Origin: Pelagicoccus sp. SDUM812003
Lineage (GTDB): Bacteria; Verrucomicrobiota; Verrucomicrobiia; Opitutales; Opitutaceae
Assembly (NCBI RefSeq): GCF_031127815.1
Contig: NZ_JARXHY010000003.1
Span: 1 to 64,000 of the forward strand
DNA: 64,000 bases
Direction: 5' to 3'
Shown: positions 53,003 through 61,599 of the stretch, one piece after another
Layout: every line of letters starts with the position of its first letter
Position numbering within the stretch: position 1 is the first letter of the stretch
Translations under genes and position numbers: made by a program
Notes under the pieces: model-generated
What the model was told of the DNA's origin: nothing
Database searches by the model: none
Seen by the model: the letters and a program-made list of their open reading frames with translations, nothing else

Positions 53003-53020
53003 AGGAATTTGGATACGAGC

Positions 53021-53407
53021 TTAGGTCTGGCTTCTCAGCGCTTCGATGACTTCGGAGATCTGTGCTTTGATGTCTTCCGAGTCCTGGGTTTTCAGGATGT
53101 AGTAGATGGCTCCGCTGTGGTTGCTACGTTCGATGGCGTCGCGGGTGGACACGGCGGTCATCATGATGACGATGGCGTCCGGATTGATCTCCATGATGCG
53201 TTCGAGGGCGTCCAGGCCGTTCATCATGTTCATGTTGATATCCATGAGCACGATATCGGGCTGGTACTCCTTGTAGGCTTCCACGGCGTCCATGCCGTTT
53301 CGCATCAGGTAGGACTTGGTGATGCCGAGCTCGACGAGGAGAAACTTGAGAAAGGTGCGCATGTGCGCCTCGTCGTCGGCGATCAGGGCGGTGAGCTCTT
53401 TATTCAT
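53021..53407 (-). CDS. single-domain response regulator, CheY-like (cassette 2)
   Basis: The 128-aa receiver domain has phospho-acceptor D56 in IVLMDINMNMMNG, acidic pair DD (11-12) and the conserved Lys in YILKTQD. It matches the cassette-1 regulator almost block for block. It overlaps the kinase stop by 8 bases. I start it at the ATG of MNKELTALIADDEAH; an open frame upstream is only the kinase gene read in another phase. Confidence 0.92.
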   Translation of the reverse strand: MNKELTALIADDEAHMRTFLKFLLVELGITKSYLMRNGMDAVEAYKEYQPDIVLMDINMNMMNGLDALERIMEINPDAIVIMMTAVSTRDAIERSNHSGAIYYILKTQDSEDIKAQISEVIEALRSQT

Positions 53408-54566
53408 CGGTAGCGTGTTTTGGCAGAGTGAAGGAGAAGCAGGCTCCTCCCTCGGGCAGGTTGCGGGCGGAAATGGCGCCATGGTGGGCTTCCACGATGC
53501 AGCGGCAGACGTAGAGGCCGAGGCCGTGGGAGCTTTCGCCGGCGGTAGTTTGGTTGGAGGTCTTGCTGAATTCCTTGAACAGTTGCGCGAACTCGTCGAC
53601 CGGAATGCCTGGGCCCTGGTCCGATACGGAGATGCGGATGTGGTCGGTCTCATCGGCTGCGGTGATGGTGACGGCGGTTCCGGAGGGGGAGAACTTGACC
53701 GCGTTGGTGATGAGGTTGTCGATGACTCGCGTGAGCAGTTTCTTGTCCACGGGGGCGCGCAATTCGGGGGGGCATTCCTCCGCCTTGATTTCGATCTGCT
53801 TTAGGTTGGCGGATCCGGAGTGGAGGGCGCGGGCGAGCTGCAGCAGGGGTCCGATCTCTTCTTCCACTCGGTTGATCCTGTTCAGGGAGCTCTTGAACTT
53901 GGAGACTTCCATCAGTTCCTCGACCAAGGTCAGCATGGCGTCGGAGCTCTGGTTGATGGCTTCGATGAGCTCGTTTTGCGTTTCGTTGAGCTTGCCGAAG
54001 ATTTCCGATTTCAGCTGCTTGGACAGTCCGCGGATGGAAACCAGCGGGTTTCTCAAGTCGTGCGAGGCCACCCCGAGGAACTTGGTCATGGTCTGGTTTC
54101 TAGTGTCGAGCGTGTGTATGACGTTTCGGTCTTCGCGGCGAAGCCGGTACTGCACGATGTGGTGCTGGGCGCGACTGGCGATTTCGAAGGGTTGCAGCGG
54201 TTTGATGAGAAAATCGCAGGCTCCGGCGTCGAAGGCCTTGCCGAGCAGTTCCGGGTCGGAATGAGCGGTGAAGAAAATGACAGGGATGTCCTTCAGCTCC
54301 TCGTCGGCCTTGAGCCGGATGCAGAACTCCATGCCGTTGATCTCTGGCATGGAGACGTCGCTCATCACCAGCTCAGGCTGGACATCGCGGATCATATCGA
54401 GGGCTTCGATGGCGGAAGACGCTCCGAAGTAGCGGTAGCCGAGCTTTTGCAGAATGGTTTTCACCATGAGGTGCACCACGGGGTCGTCGTCGACGACCAG
54501 AACGGGGGTGTCGGTGACGTCGTGGAGGTCTTGATGGGACAAAGTGTTTATACCGATGGAATCCAT
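53400..54566 (-). CDS. REC-histidine kinase (cassette 2)
   Basis: The 388-aa protein repeats the architecture of the cassette-1 kinase: receiver (about 20-135; D70 in MSDVSMPEINGME, K122), HisKA box FLGVASHDLRNPLVSIRG with H169, and HATPase with DQGPGIPVDEFAQLFKEFS and SHGLGLYVCRCI. No membrane or sensor domain is present. Unlike cassette 1 it has no large membrane-protein gene before it. It is the first gene of cassette 2. Confidence 0.93.
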   Translation of the reverse strand: MDSIGINTLSHQDLHDVTDTPVLVVDDDPVVHLMVKTILQKLGYRYFGASSAIEALDMIRDVQPELVMSDVSMPEINGMEFCIRLKADEELKDIPVIFFTAHSDPELLGKAFDAGACDFLIKPLQPFEIASRAQHHIVQYRLRREDRNVIHTLDTRNQTMTKFLGVASHDLRNPLVSIRGLSKQLKSEIFGKLNETQNELIEAINQSSDAMLTLVEELMEVSKFKSSLNRINRVEEEIGPLLQLARALHSGSANLKQIEIKAEECPPELRAPVDKKLLTRVIDNLITNAVKFSPSGTAVTITAADETDHIRISVSDQGPGIPVDEFAQLFKEFSKTSNQTTAGESSHGLGLYVCRCIVEAHHGAISARNLPEGGACFSFTLPKHATDE

Positions 54567-54994
54567 GGGTGAAGGTCTTGAGTTGGTTGCCGTTGGTTCC
54601 TTGTGGAATCGACTCTAAGGGGCCTGTGTTTAGCTCCTCGCGGCTTTTGGGCGGAGCCTTCGCCAGAGGTGCGATCAGGCGGCGCCGTGTTTCGAATCGG
54701 CGAGGCGCGACGGGGTCGATCCTGCTTGGCCGTTTAGAAGATGGGATGCGCAAGCCACAGAACCACAGGGCTTTGGAGAAATGAGGCGAGCGCGAGCGCG
54801 AGCTGGAAAGAGATGTGGCAAGGGGCTTCGAGCGGGTGGGGCTGAGTCGAAAGGGCGTGGATCCATGCCCGGGACATACGGGGAATTTTTGGTAAAAATC
54901 CGACGTAAGGACATCACCTTAGACCACTAGCTAGGAAGGAATCCTCACCCTTAGCCTTGCCGTCGTTTTCGGATAGCGATGGGTGCTGGACGCG
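54567..54994. other. 428-bp intergenic region before cassette 2
   Basis: The stretch upstream of the cassette-2 kinase has no convincing gene. It must hold the cassette-2 promoter, on the minus strand. I found no obvious repeat shared with the 48260-48623 region and no clear -35/-10 pair. Confidence 0.5.
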
Positions 54995-55026
54995 AAAAAG
55001 CCCGTCCTTTTTTGGGGACGGGCTTT
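54995..55026 (-). terminator. terminator after glyS
   Basis: On the minus strand AAAGCCCGTCC (55016-55026) pairs with GGACGGGCTTT (54998-55008) around a 7-base loop, followed by TTTTT (54995-54999). It lies 25 bp past the glyS stop. Confidence 0.9.
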
Positions 55027-55050
55027 CGGAAAAGGGTGTGGCGGTCGCTC

Positions 55051-56565
55051 CTAGTAGAGCTGCTCGTCGAGGAGGGCGAAGAGCTCCGCCTCGGTGATTC
55101 TCTTTTGCTCGGTGGTGTCGCGGTCGCGCAGGGTGAAGGTCTGGCCTTCCTTTTCGATGGTGTCGAAGTCGATAGTGACGCACCAGGGAGTGCCGATTTC
55201 GTCCTGACGGCGATAGCGGCGGCCGATGGCGCCGGAGACGTCCCAGAAGACGTTGTACTTGCGCTGCAGCTTCTCGTAGAGCTTGCGGGCGAAGTCGACC
55301 AGCTCAGGCTTGTTTTTCACCAACGGGAGCACCGCGACCTTGTACGGCGCGATGCGCGGATGGAACTTGAGCAGGTTGCGCTTTTCGCCGCCGATCTCGT
55401 CCTCCGCGTAGGCCGCGGTGAGGATGGCCAGCAGCACGCGGTCCACGCCAAGGGATGGCTCGATGACGTGGGGCACGTACTTCGACTTGGTGGCTTCGTC
55501 GAAGATCTCCATGGACTTGCCGGAATGTTCGGCGTGTTGGGTCAGGTCGAAGTTTCCGCGGCAGGCGATGCCCCAGAGCTCCTGTTCGCCGAATGGGAAG
55601 TGGAAGGTCAGGTCGGTGGTGCCCTTGGAGTAGTGGGAGAGCTTTTCCTGCGGGTGCACGTCCTCGCCGATCTTTTCCGCGGGGATGCCCACGGAGACCA
55701 GCCAATCCTTGCAGGCGTCGATCCATTCGCGGTGGCCGGCTTGCCAGTCCGCGTCGGGGGAGATGAAGTATTCGATCTCCATCTGCTCGAACTCGCGGGA
55801 GCGGAAGATGAAGTTGCGCGGGGTGATCTCGTTGCGGAAGGCCTTGCCGATCTGGGCGATGCCGAAGGGGATTTTGACGCGGCCGGTGTCGACCACGTTC
55901 TTGTAGTTGGCGAAGATGCCTTGGGCGGTTTCCGGGCGCAGGTAGGCGGTGGCTGAGTTGTCGCTCAGGGCGCCGACCTTGGTTTCGAACATGAGGTTGA
56001 AGTCGCGCGGAGCGGTGAGGCTGCCCGGCTCGCCGGTGGCGGGCGAGGGGATGAGGGCGTATTCGTCCGGAGTGGCCTCGGTGTAGTCCTTGAGCACGAT
56101 GGGCTCGAGTTCGCCTTGGGCGGCGGCCTTGCGCTTGAGCTTGTCCGCCTTTTGCTCGGCTTCGGCCTGCATGTTGGCGTCCTCCAGCACGGAGACGTAG
56201 CCGATGGTCTTGCCGTCGACCTTGACCGGGGCGAAGAAAAGCTGGTCGGCCCGGTAGCGCATCTTGGACTCCTTGCAGTCGACCATGGGGTCGGAGAAGC
56301 CGCCCACATGTCCGGAGGCCACCCAGATCTTGGGGGACATGATGATGGAGGAGTCGAGTCCTACCACGTCGTCGCGGCGCTGCACCATATCCTTCCACCA
56401 GGCGTCCTTGATGTTCTTTTTGACCTCGGCGCCGAGGGGGCCGTAGTCGAAGAAGCCATTGTACCCTCCATAGATTTCGGAGGATTGGAAGATGAAGCCC
56501 CGGCGCTTGCAGAGGGCTACGATGGAATCCATGGAAACAGTGGAGGATGCGTCGTCTTTTGACAT
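55051..56565 (-). CDS. glyS: glycyl-tRNA synthetase (dimeric class II type)
   Basis: The 504-aa enzyme charges tRNA-Gly and is of the single-chain alpha2 type, with no separate alpha and beta subunits. Class II motifs are visible: motif 2 in [25 protein letters not shown] and motif 3 in [16 protein letters not shown]. The N-terminal insert [25 protein letters not shown] is a family hallmark. The C-terminal anticodon domain is intact. I start at the ATG of MSKDDAS; an in-frame ATG 39 bases upstream adds a poorly conserved stretch. Confidence 0.96.
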   Translation of the reverse strand: MSKDDASSTVSMDSIVALCKRRGFIFQSSEIYGGYNGFFDYGPLGAEVKKNIKDAWWKDMVQRRDDVVGLDSSIIMSPKIWVASGHVGGFSDPMVDCKESKMRYRADQLFFAPVKVDGKTIGYVSVLEDANMQAEAEQKADKLKRKAAAQGELEPIVLKDYTEATPDEYALIPSPATGEPGSLTAPRDFNLMFETKVGALSDNSATAYLRPETAQGIFANYKNVVDTGRVKIPFGIAQIGKAFRNEITPRNFIFRSREFEQMEIEYFISPDADWQAGHREWIDACKDWLVSVGIPAEKIGEDVHPQEKLSHYSKGTTDLTFHFPFGEQELWGIACRGNFDLTQHAEHSGKSMEIFDEATKSKYVPHVIEPSLGVDRVLLAILTAAYAEDEIGGEKRNLLKFHPRIAPYKVAVLPLVKNKPELVDFARKLYEKLQRKYNVFWDVSGAIGRRYRRQDEIGTPWCVTIDFDTIEKEGQTFTLRDRDTTEQKRITEAELFALLDEQLY

Positions 56566-56801
56566 AAGGGCTACTGAAATGATAGGAGGGCGGGGCGTGG
56601 TCAATGAATAGTGGCGAGCGTGGGGCGATTAGTGCCGGTTTTGCGGGTGGTTTCGCCCCTTTGGGCGGCCGAAAGGCTTATGGAACAGGAAGAAAGGCGA
56701 CCGGGCCGGCCAAGAACGGGGCTGTTTCCAAATAGGGGTTGCCAAGCGGAGGGGGATGATCTTTCTCTTCCCAATTACAAAGCTATCAACCTTTTCTCAA
56801 C

Positions 56802-58061
56802 ATGTCGGAACTTGAAGGAAATTGCCTCGTATGCCAGTCGGGAGGACCCACGGCAGTCATCAATGCTAGCCTCGCTGGGGTGATCGAAGAAGCGCTCAAC
56901 CACGAATGCATAGAGGAGATCTACGGAGGTCTCAATGGCGTGGTCGGCGTTCTCAACGAAGACTTTGTCGATCTCGCGGCCGAGTCGCAGCAGACCATTC
57001 GCTTGCTCAAAACCTCCCCTGGCTGCGCCTTGGGGACCTGCCGTTTCGCATTCAAGAAACAGGAGGACCTGGAGCGGGCCCTCGAGGTGTTCAAGGCCCA
57101 CAACATCCGCTACTTCTTCTACATCGGCGATAGCGAGTCGATGGCCATGCTGGACAAGCTCGACGAGCTCGCCAAGGCCTCGGGCTTCGAGATGCGCATC
57201 ATCGGCATCCCCAAGACCATCAACAACGATATCTCCGGCACCGACCATTGCCCGGGCTACGGCAGCGTGATCAAGCACGTGGCCACCACGGTGCGCGAGA
57301 TGGCTCGCGACAACGAAGCCATCGGCGAAGGCGACTACGTGTCCATTTTGGAAGTGCAAGGCCGCAACGCGGGCTGGATCGCCGCTGGCGCGTCCTTGGC
57401 CAAGCGCCGCGATCATCCGCACGATCCGCCGCACATCATCATGCTGCCGGAGGTCGCCTTCGACACCGAGAAATTCCTGGCCGACGTTCAGCGGGTGCTC
57501 TCCAAGGAGAAGTTCTGTCTCATCGTGACTGGCGAAGGCTTGGTCGACGCGGACGGAAACTACGTCGCCCTCGGCTCCACCAGCACCGACGCCTTCGGTC
57601 ACGTGCAGCTCGGCGGCACCGGCGAGTTCCTGCGCAGCTTGATCGAGAGCCGTCTCGGCGTGAGCGCCCGTTCCAGCAAGCTCGGCATCGCCTCGCGCGC
57701 CGCAGCCCACTGCGCCTCCAAGGCGGATGCGGAAGAAGCCTACCTCGCTGGTCAGGCCGCGGTCACTCAAGCGGTGGAAAACGGCAAGAGCGGCAAGATG
57801 ATCACCCTGCAGCGAGCCGAAGCTGACAGCTACAAGTGCGAAACGGGCTGGGTCGATCTGGTGGACGTGGCTTCTTCCACCAAGCAGCTGCCCACGGATT
57901 GGATCAACGACGACGGCATCAGCATGAATTTTCCGTACGTGAAGTACGCCACGCCGCTCATCCAGGGCGAGCTGGAGCTGCATTGGGAAAACGGTTTGCC
58001 GAATTTCGCTCGCTTGAAGGGGGCCCGGGTCGACAAGCTGCTGGCCGCCTACGAGATTTAA
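56802..58061 (+). CDS. phosphofructokinase, PPi-dependent type, with altered active-site residues
   Basis: The 419-aa protein matches long-form PPi-phosphofructokinases (CQSGGPTAVINASLAGVIEE, PGCALGTCRF, GTDHCPGYGS). The donor-selectivity loop reads GDSESM (109-114) where most relatives have GGNDSM, and the catalytic loop reads PKTINND (N141) where the proton-abstracting Asp of PKTIDND is expected. It may be a genuine clade variant or a changed activity. It probably interconverts fructose-6-phosphate and fructose-1,6-bisphosphate, but this is uncertain given the substitutions. Confidence 0.85.
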   Translation: MSELEGNCLVCQSGGPTAVINASLAGVIEEALNHECIEEIYGGLNGVVGVLNEDFVDLAAESQQTIRLLKTSPGCALGTCRFAFKKQEDLERALEVFKAHNIRYFFYIGDSESMAMLDKLDELAKASGFEMRIIGIPKTINNDISGTDHCPGYGSVIKHVATTVREMARDNEAIGEGDYVSILEVQGRNAGWIAAGASLAKRRDHPHDPPHIIMLPEVAFDTEKFLADVQRVLSKEKFCLIVTGEGLVDADGNYVALGSTSTDAFGHVQLGGTGEFLRSLIESRLGVSARSSKLGIASRAAAHCASKADAEEAYLAGQAAVTQAVENGKSGKMITLQRAEADSYKCETGWVDLVDVASSTKQLPTDWINDDGISMNFPYVKYATPLIQGELELHWENGLPNFARLKGARVDKLLAAYEI

Positions 58062-58091
58062 GCTCTCGAGCCAAGCGCCCGGCTGATTTTC

Positions 58092-58128
58092 AAACCCTCT
58101 CGTCTCTTGTTAGGCGGGAGGGTTTTTC
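58092..58128 (+). terminator. terminator after the phosphofructokinase gene
   Basis: AACCCTCTCG pairs with CGGGAGGGTT around a loop of about a dozen bases, followed by TTTTTC. It starts 31 bp past the stop. Confidence 0.85.
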
Positions 58129-58179
58129 ATTGCGGAGGCAAGCGGGTGAGGTTCAGCTAGACCGGTCGTCTTCCTGACT

Positions 58180-60024
58180 TTGAGCGCGATCCCTTCGACA
58201 GTGAAACCACTCCCACCTTGGCAACGCCCTGAGCGCTGGCTGGCGTTTGTGCTGACGTTCCTCGGGGTCTGCTCCTTTCTGGCCATCGTGCCGGTGAGCC
58301 ACGAAACGCGCTTGCTGGAGGAGGCGGCGGGCGCCGCCCTGAGCAGTCAGGAGGTTTCCTTCATGGACACCCTGCGCGAGGGGGCCCGCGAGCTACGGGT
58401 GAACGGGCACTGGACCTCGCTGCTGCCTCCCTTGATCGCGGTCATGGTGGCGGCGTTTTTCCGTACTTTGGTGGGGGCGCTGGTCACCGCTTGGGTGGCG
58501 GGCTCCTTGCTCGCCTACGGGCTCAATCCCTTGGCTACCGCGGTGCTGGGGACGAACGATTTCCTGATCCAGCCCGCGACCGGGCAATTCAGCGCCCTGG
58601 TGATACTTTTCCTTTTCTCCCTGGTGGGCATGGTGCAGGTCATGTCTCGCAGCGGCGGGCTGAGCGGTCTGGTGGGCAAGATGGGCAAGGTGGCGAATTC
58701 GCGTCGTCGGGCCAAGGTGGCGATCGGTCTGGGCGGCTTGTTCCTGTTTTTCGACGACTATTCGAATGCGGTGGTGCTCGGCACCACGATGCAGAAGCTC
58801 TCCGATCGCTGGAAGATCGCCCGCGAGAAGCTGGCCTATCTGGTGGACTCCACCACTGCACCGGTGGCTGGCCTGGCTCTGCTTTCCACCTGGGTGGCCT
58901 TCGAAGTCTATTTGCTAGGCGACGTTTCGGTACAGCTCGATATCGAGCTTTCTGGATACGGCATGCTGGTGGAGATGCTGCCGATGCGATTCTATTGCAT
59001 CGGGACCTTGATCTTCCTCTTCCTCAACTCCGCTACCGGGCGCGACTTCGGTCCCATGCTGCATGCGGAGCGAAGAGCGTTTCGCGAAGGCAAACTAATC
59101 GCGGACGAGCATCAGTCCATCGGTATCCAGATGCGAAGTACGGAAAAGGAGGCGGTTGAGGCTCCCGATCGCTGGTACAACGCGGTGGTACCGATCCTGG
59201 TGCTGATCGTTTGCATCGTGGCGGGTATCGTGACGCTAGGGGCGATGCGTATGGAGTCTTCCGGAGACATCTTCTGGTGGCTGTCTTCCCATGACTGGAG
59301 AGCGGCCTTCAGCGCTGCGGTTTTCGATCCAAGCGGCAGCAGCGACTTGGGGGCCATGCCGGTGCTTTTTGCTTCCGCCCTGATCGCTGGCTTGGTCGCG
59401 GTGGCGATGCCTGCCATGCAGGGCGTGCTCTCGGTGGCGGAAGCGGTGAGCTCCTACGCCCGGGCTCTGCCCACCATGTGGATGGCGGTCTTCATTCTAG
59501 TGATGACTTGGTCCATGAGAGAGATTTGCCACACGCTGGGCACGGCGGACTACCTCATCGCTATGATGGGCGACAGCATGCCGGTCTACGTGCTGCCGGT
59601 ATTCGCTTTCTTTTTGGCGGCTGGCATGTCTTTCGCCACCGGGTCGAGCTGGGGAGCGATGGGAATCCTCCTTCCCATCGTGATGCCTCTCGCCGTGCAG
59701 ATGGGCGCGACGCAATCGGGAGAGTTGACCCTTTATCTTCTCACCGCGGCGGCCATTTTGGACGGAGCGATTTTTGGAGACCATTGTAGTCCGATCAGCG
59801 ATACGACAGTGCTTTCGTCTATATCGACCGGATGCGACCACCTCGCCCATGTGAACACCCAGCTCTACTATGCCCTCGTCACGGTGGCCTTGGCCTGTGT
59901 CTTTGGCTATCTCATGGTAGGAAATGGAATTTCGATTTGGGCCTTTTACATCCTGTTTCCCATCACCGCCTTCGCGGTGTTGAGGCTGCTGGGCGAGCGA
60001 TCGGATTTGGTCGAAGTAGACTAG
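58180..60024 (+). CDS. Na+/H+ antiporter, NhaC family
   Basis: The 614-aa protein has about 12-14 membrane helices. Family stretches include FFDDYSNAVVLGTTMQKLSDRW, KLAYLVDSTTAPVAGLALLS, SFATGSSWGAMGILLPIVMPLA and AAAILDGAIFGDHCSPISDTTVLSS. It exchanges Na+ for H+ across the inner membrane. No ATG lies near the start: TTG at 58180 or GTG at 58201 are both possible, and neither has a strong ribosome-binding site. Confidence 0.88.
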   Translation: MSAIPSTVKPLPPWQRPERWLAFVLTFLGVCSFLAIVPVSHETRLLEEAAGAALSSQEVSFMDTLREGARELRVNGHWTSLLPPLIAVMVAAFFRTLVGALVTAWVAGSLLAYGLNPLATAVLGTNDFLIQPATGQFSALVILFLFSLVGMVQVMSRSGGLSGLVGKMGKVANSRRRAKVAIGLGGLFLFFDDYSNAVVLGTTMQKLSDRWKIAREKLAYLVDSTTAPVAGLALLSTWVAFEVYLLGDVSVQLDIELSGYGMLVEMLPMRFYCIGTLIFLFLNSATGRDFGPMLHAERRAFREGKLIADEHQSIGIQMRSTEKEAVEAPDRWYNAVVPILVLIVCIVAGIVTLGAMRMESSGDIFWWLSSHDWRAAFSAAVFDPSGSSDLGAMPVLFASALIAGLVAVAMPAMQGVLSVAEAVSSYARALPTMWMAVFILVMTWSMREICHTLGTADYLIAMMGDSMPVYVLPVFAFFLAAGMSFATGSSWGAMGILLPIVMPLAVQMGATQSGELTLYLLTAAAILDGAIFGDHCSPISDTTVLSSISTGCDHLAHVNTQLYYALVTVALACVFGYLMVGNGISIWAFYILFPITAFAVLRLLGERSDLVEVD

Positions 60025-60046
60025 AGCCGTTTTTCGTATACCCGTC

Positions 60047-61018
60047 ATGCAGGATATTTGGCCGCAACTTCGTGATTGGTTTGTGAAGCGAGAACGCTTC
60101 GCTTTGGCGACGGTGGTCAAGGCCAGCAAGCCGTCGCCGCGAGGCGTCGGGTCTGTGCTGGCCATTCACGAGGACGGGAGGCGCTTCATTGGTTCGGTGA
60201 GCGCCGGCTGCGTGGAGCATGAGGTGATCGAAACCTCCAAGCTGTGTTTGGCGGACGGGACGACGCGCTGGATGAGCTTTGGCCCGGGCGAGGGCTTCCC
60301 GTGGGAGATCGAGCTATCCTGTGGGGGCAAGATAGAAGTGCGCATCGAACCCGCGCCGCACCTCAAACCGCATTGCGAGGAGGCGTTTCTGGATCGCTTG
60401 ATCGATGCATTGGATGCGAACAATCCCTGTATTTGGATCAGTAGCGAAAAAGGGGATACGCTGGATCTTGGCGATGCGGAGGAGCAGGAAACCTGTGAGC
60501 GGGAAGATTCGAATGGACGAACGCTCTATCGGAAGCTCGGAACTCGCAAGCGGCTCTTCGTCATCGGGGCGTCGCACATCGCTCTGCATTTGGCTGCCAC
60601 GGCGAAGATGCTGCAGTACGAGGTGGTGGTGATCGATCCGCGGGAGAGCTACGCTCGCTCGGATCGCTTCCAGTTCGCCCCCGATGCGGTGCATGTGCAG
60701 TGGCCGGAGAAAGCTCTGCAAGGCTATTCGCTGGAGCGAGACGATGCATTGGTAGCGATCACTCACGATCCCAAGATCGATGATCAGGCATTGGCGGTCG
60801 CTTTGAAGTCGAACTGTGGATACATCGGAGCTTTGGGTAGCGCGCGAAGTCATCGAGCGCGGATGGGCCGTTTGGTGAAGCTCGGGATTGAAGAGGAGAC
60901 GCTGCAGCGCATCCATGGTCCGGTAGGCATCGATATCGGGAGTCGGACTCCCGGAGAGATCGCGATCAGTATCGTGGCCCAGTTGATTCAGTTTCGAAGT
61001 GGGAGAACCGTCGGATGA
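60047..61018 (+). CDS. XdhC/CoxI-family maturation factor
   Basis: The 323-aa protein has the XdhC N-terminal domain (ALATVVKASKPSPRGVGSVLAI, GSVSAGCVEHEVI) and the C-terminal Rossmann domain (KRLFVIGASHIALHLAATAK, GYIGALGSARSHRAR). XdhC binds the molybdenum cofactor and loads it, sulfurated, into xanthine dehydrogenase-type enzymes. It overlaps the MocA-like gene by 4 bases. No molybdoenzyme is encoded in the window. Confidence 0.9.
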   Translation: MQDIWPQLRDWFVKRERFALATVVKASKPSPRGVGSVLAIHEDGRRFIGSVSAGCVEHEVIETSKLCLADGTTRWMSFGPGEGFPWEIELSCGGKIEVRIEPAPHLKPHCEEAFLDRLIDALDANNPCIWISSEKGDTLDLGDAEEQETCEREDSNGRTLYRKLGTRKRLFVIGASHIALHLAATAKMLQYEVVVIDPRESYARSDRFQFAPDAVHVQWPEKALQGYSLERDDALVAITHDPKIDDQALAVALKSNCGYIGALGSARSHRARMGRLVKLGIEEETLQRIHGPVGIDIGSRTPGEIAISIVAQLIQFRSGRTVG

Positions 61019-61599
61019 CGAGAGAGCGATCGGGAGGGTTGGGAGCGGTGTTGCTGGCTTCAGGCATGTCGCGTCGCTACGGAAGCCGCAATAAATTGCT
61101 TCGCGAGATCGATGGCGAAGCGATGGTCCGCCGCGTGTTAAGGCGTTTGGAAGTGGATGGAGTGGACTTTCGCGTGGTGACGCTTGGCCATCAGATGGAA
61201 GCGGTGGCGGCTGCTCTGCGAGGAAGCGATGCGGCGCTTGTATTCAATACCAACTACGCGGAGGGGATGGGGACGAGTTTGGCGTTCGGGGTTTCAGAAG
61301 CGGTCAAGCGAAACCCCGACGCGCTGCTAGTCTGCTTGGCTGACTTGCCGGAGCTCGAGGCCGAGGATACGCGTCGAGTTGCGACATCGTTTTGGGAGGC
61401 GGGGGGCAACCGTATCGCCTATCCGTTGGTGGGGAGACGAAGGGGGCATCCGGTTTGTTTTCCGAAGCGCTGCTTCGGGGATCTTTGTCAGCTTAAGGGG
61501 GATCAAGGGGCTCGTCGCTTGATCGAGGCGGATGGCTTCGAGCCGGTGGAGGTGAGCGGCGTAAGTCGTGGGTGTATCCGGGATTTGGATAGAGACTAG
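61015..61599 (+). CDS. MocA-like nucleotidyltransferase (molybdenum cofactor)
   Basis: The 194-aa protein has the nucleotide-binding start VLLASGMSRRYGSRNKLL, typical of MobA/MocA GT-A-type nucleotidyltransferases, followed by DALLVCLADLPEL with the metal site and GDQGARRLI. MocA makes molybdopterin cytosine dinucleotide. Its position after xdhC supports cofactor modification for a xanthine-dehydrogenase-type enzyme. The 3' end overlaps the convergent TPR gene by 4 bases. Confidence 0.88.
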   Translation: MTRERSGGLGAVLLASGMSRRYGSRNKLLREIDGEAMVRRVLRRLEVDGVDFRVVTLGHQMEAVAAALRGSDAALVFNTNYAEGMGTSLAFGVSEAVKRNPDALLVCLADLPELEAEDTRRVATSFWEAGGNRIAYPLVGRRRGHPVCFPKRCFGDLCQLKGDQGARRLIEADGFEPVEVSGVSRGCIRDLDRD

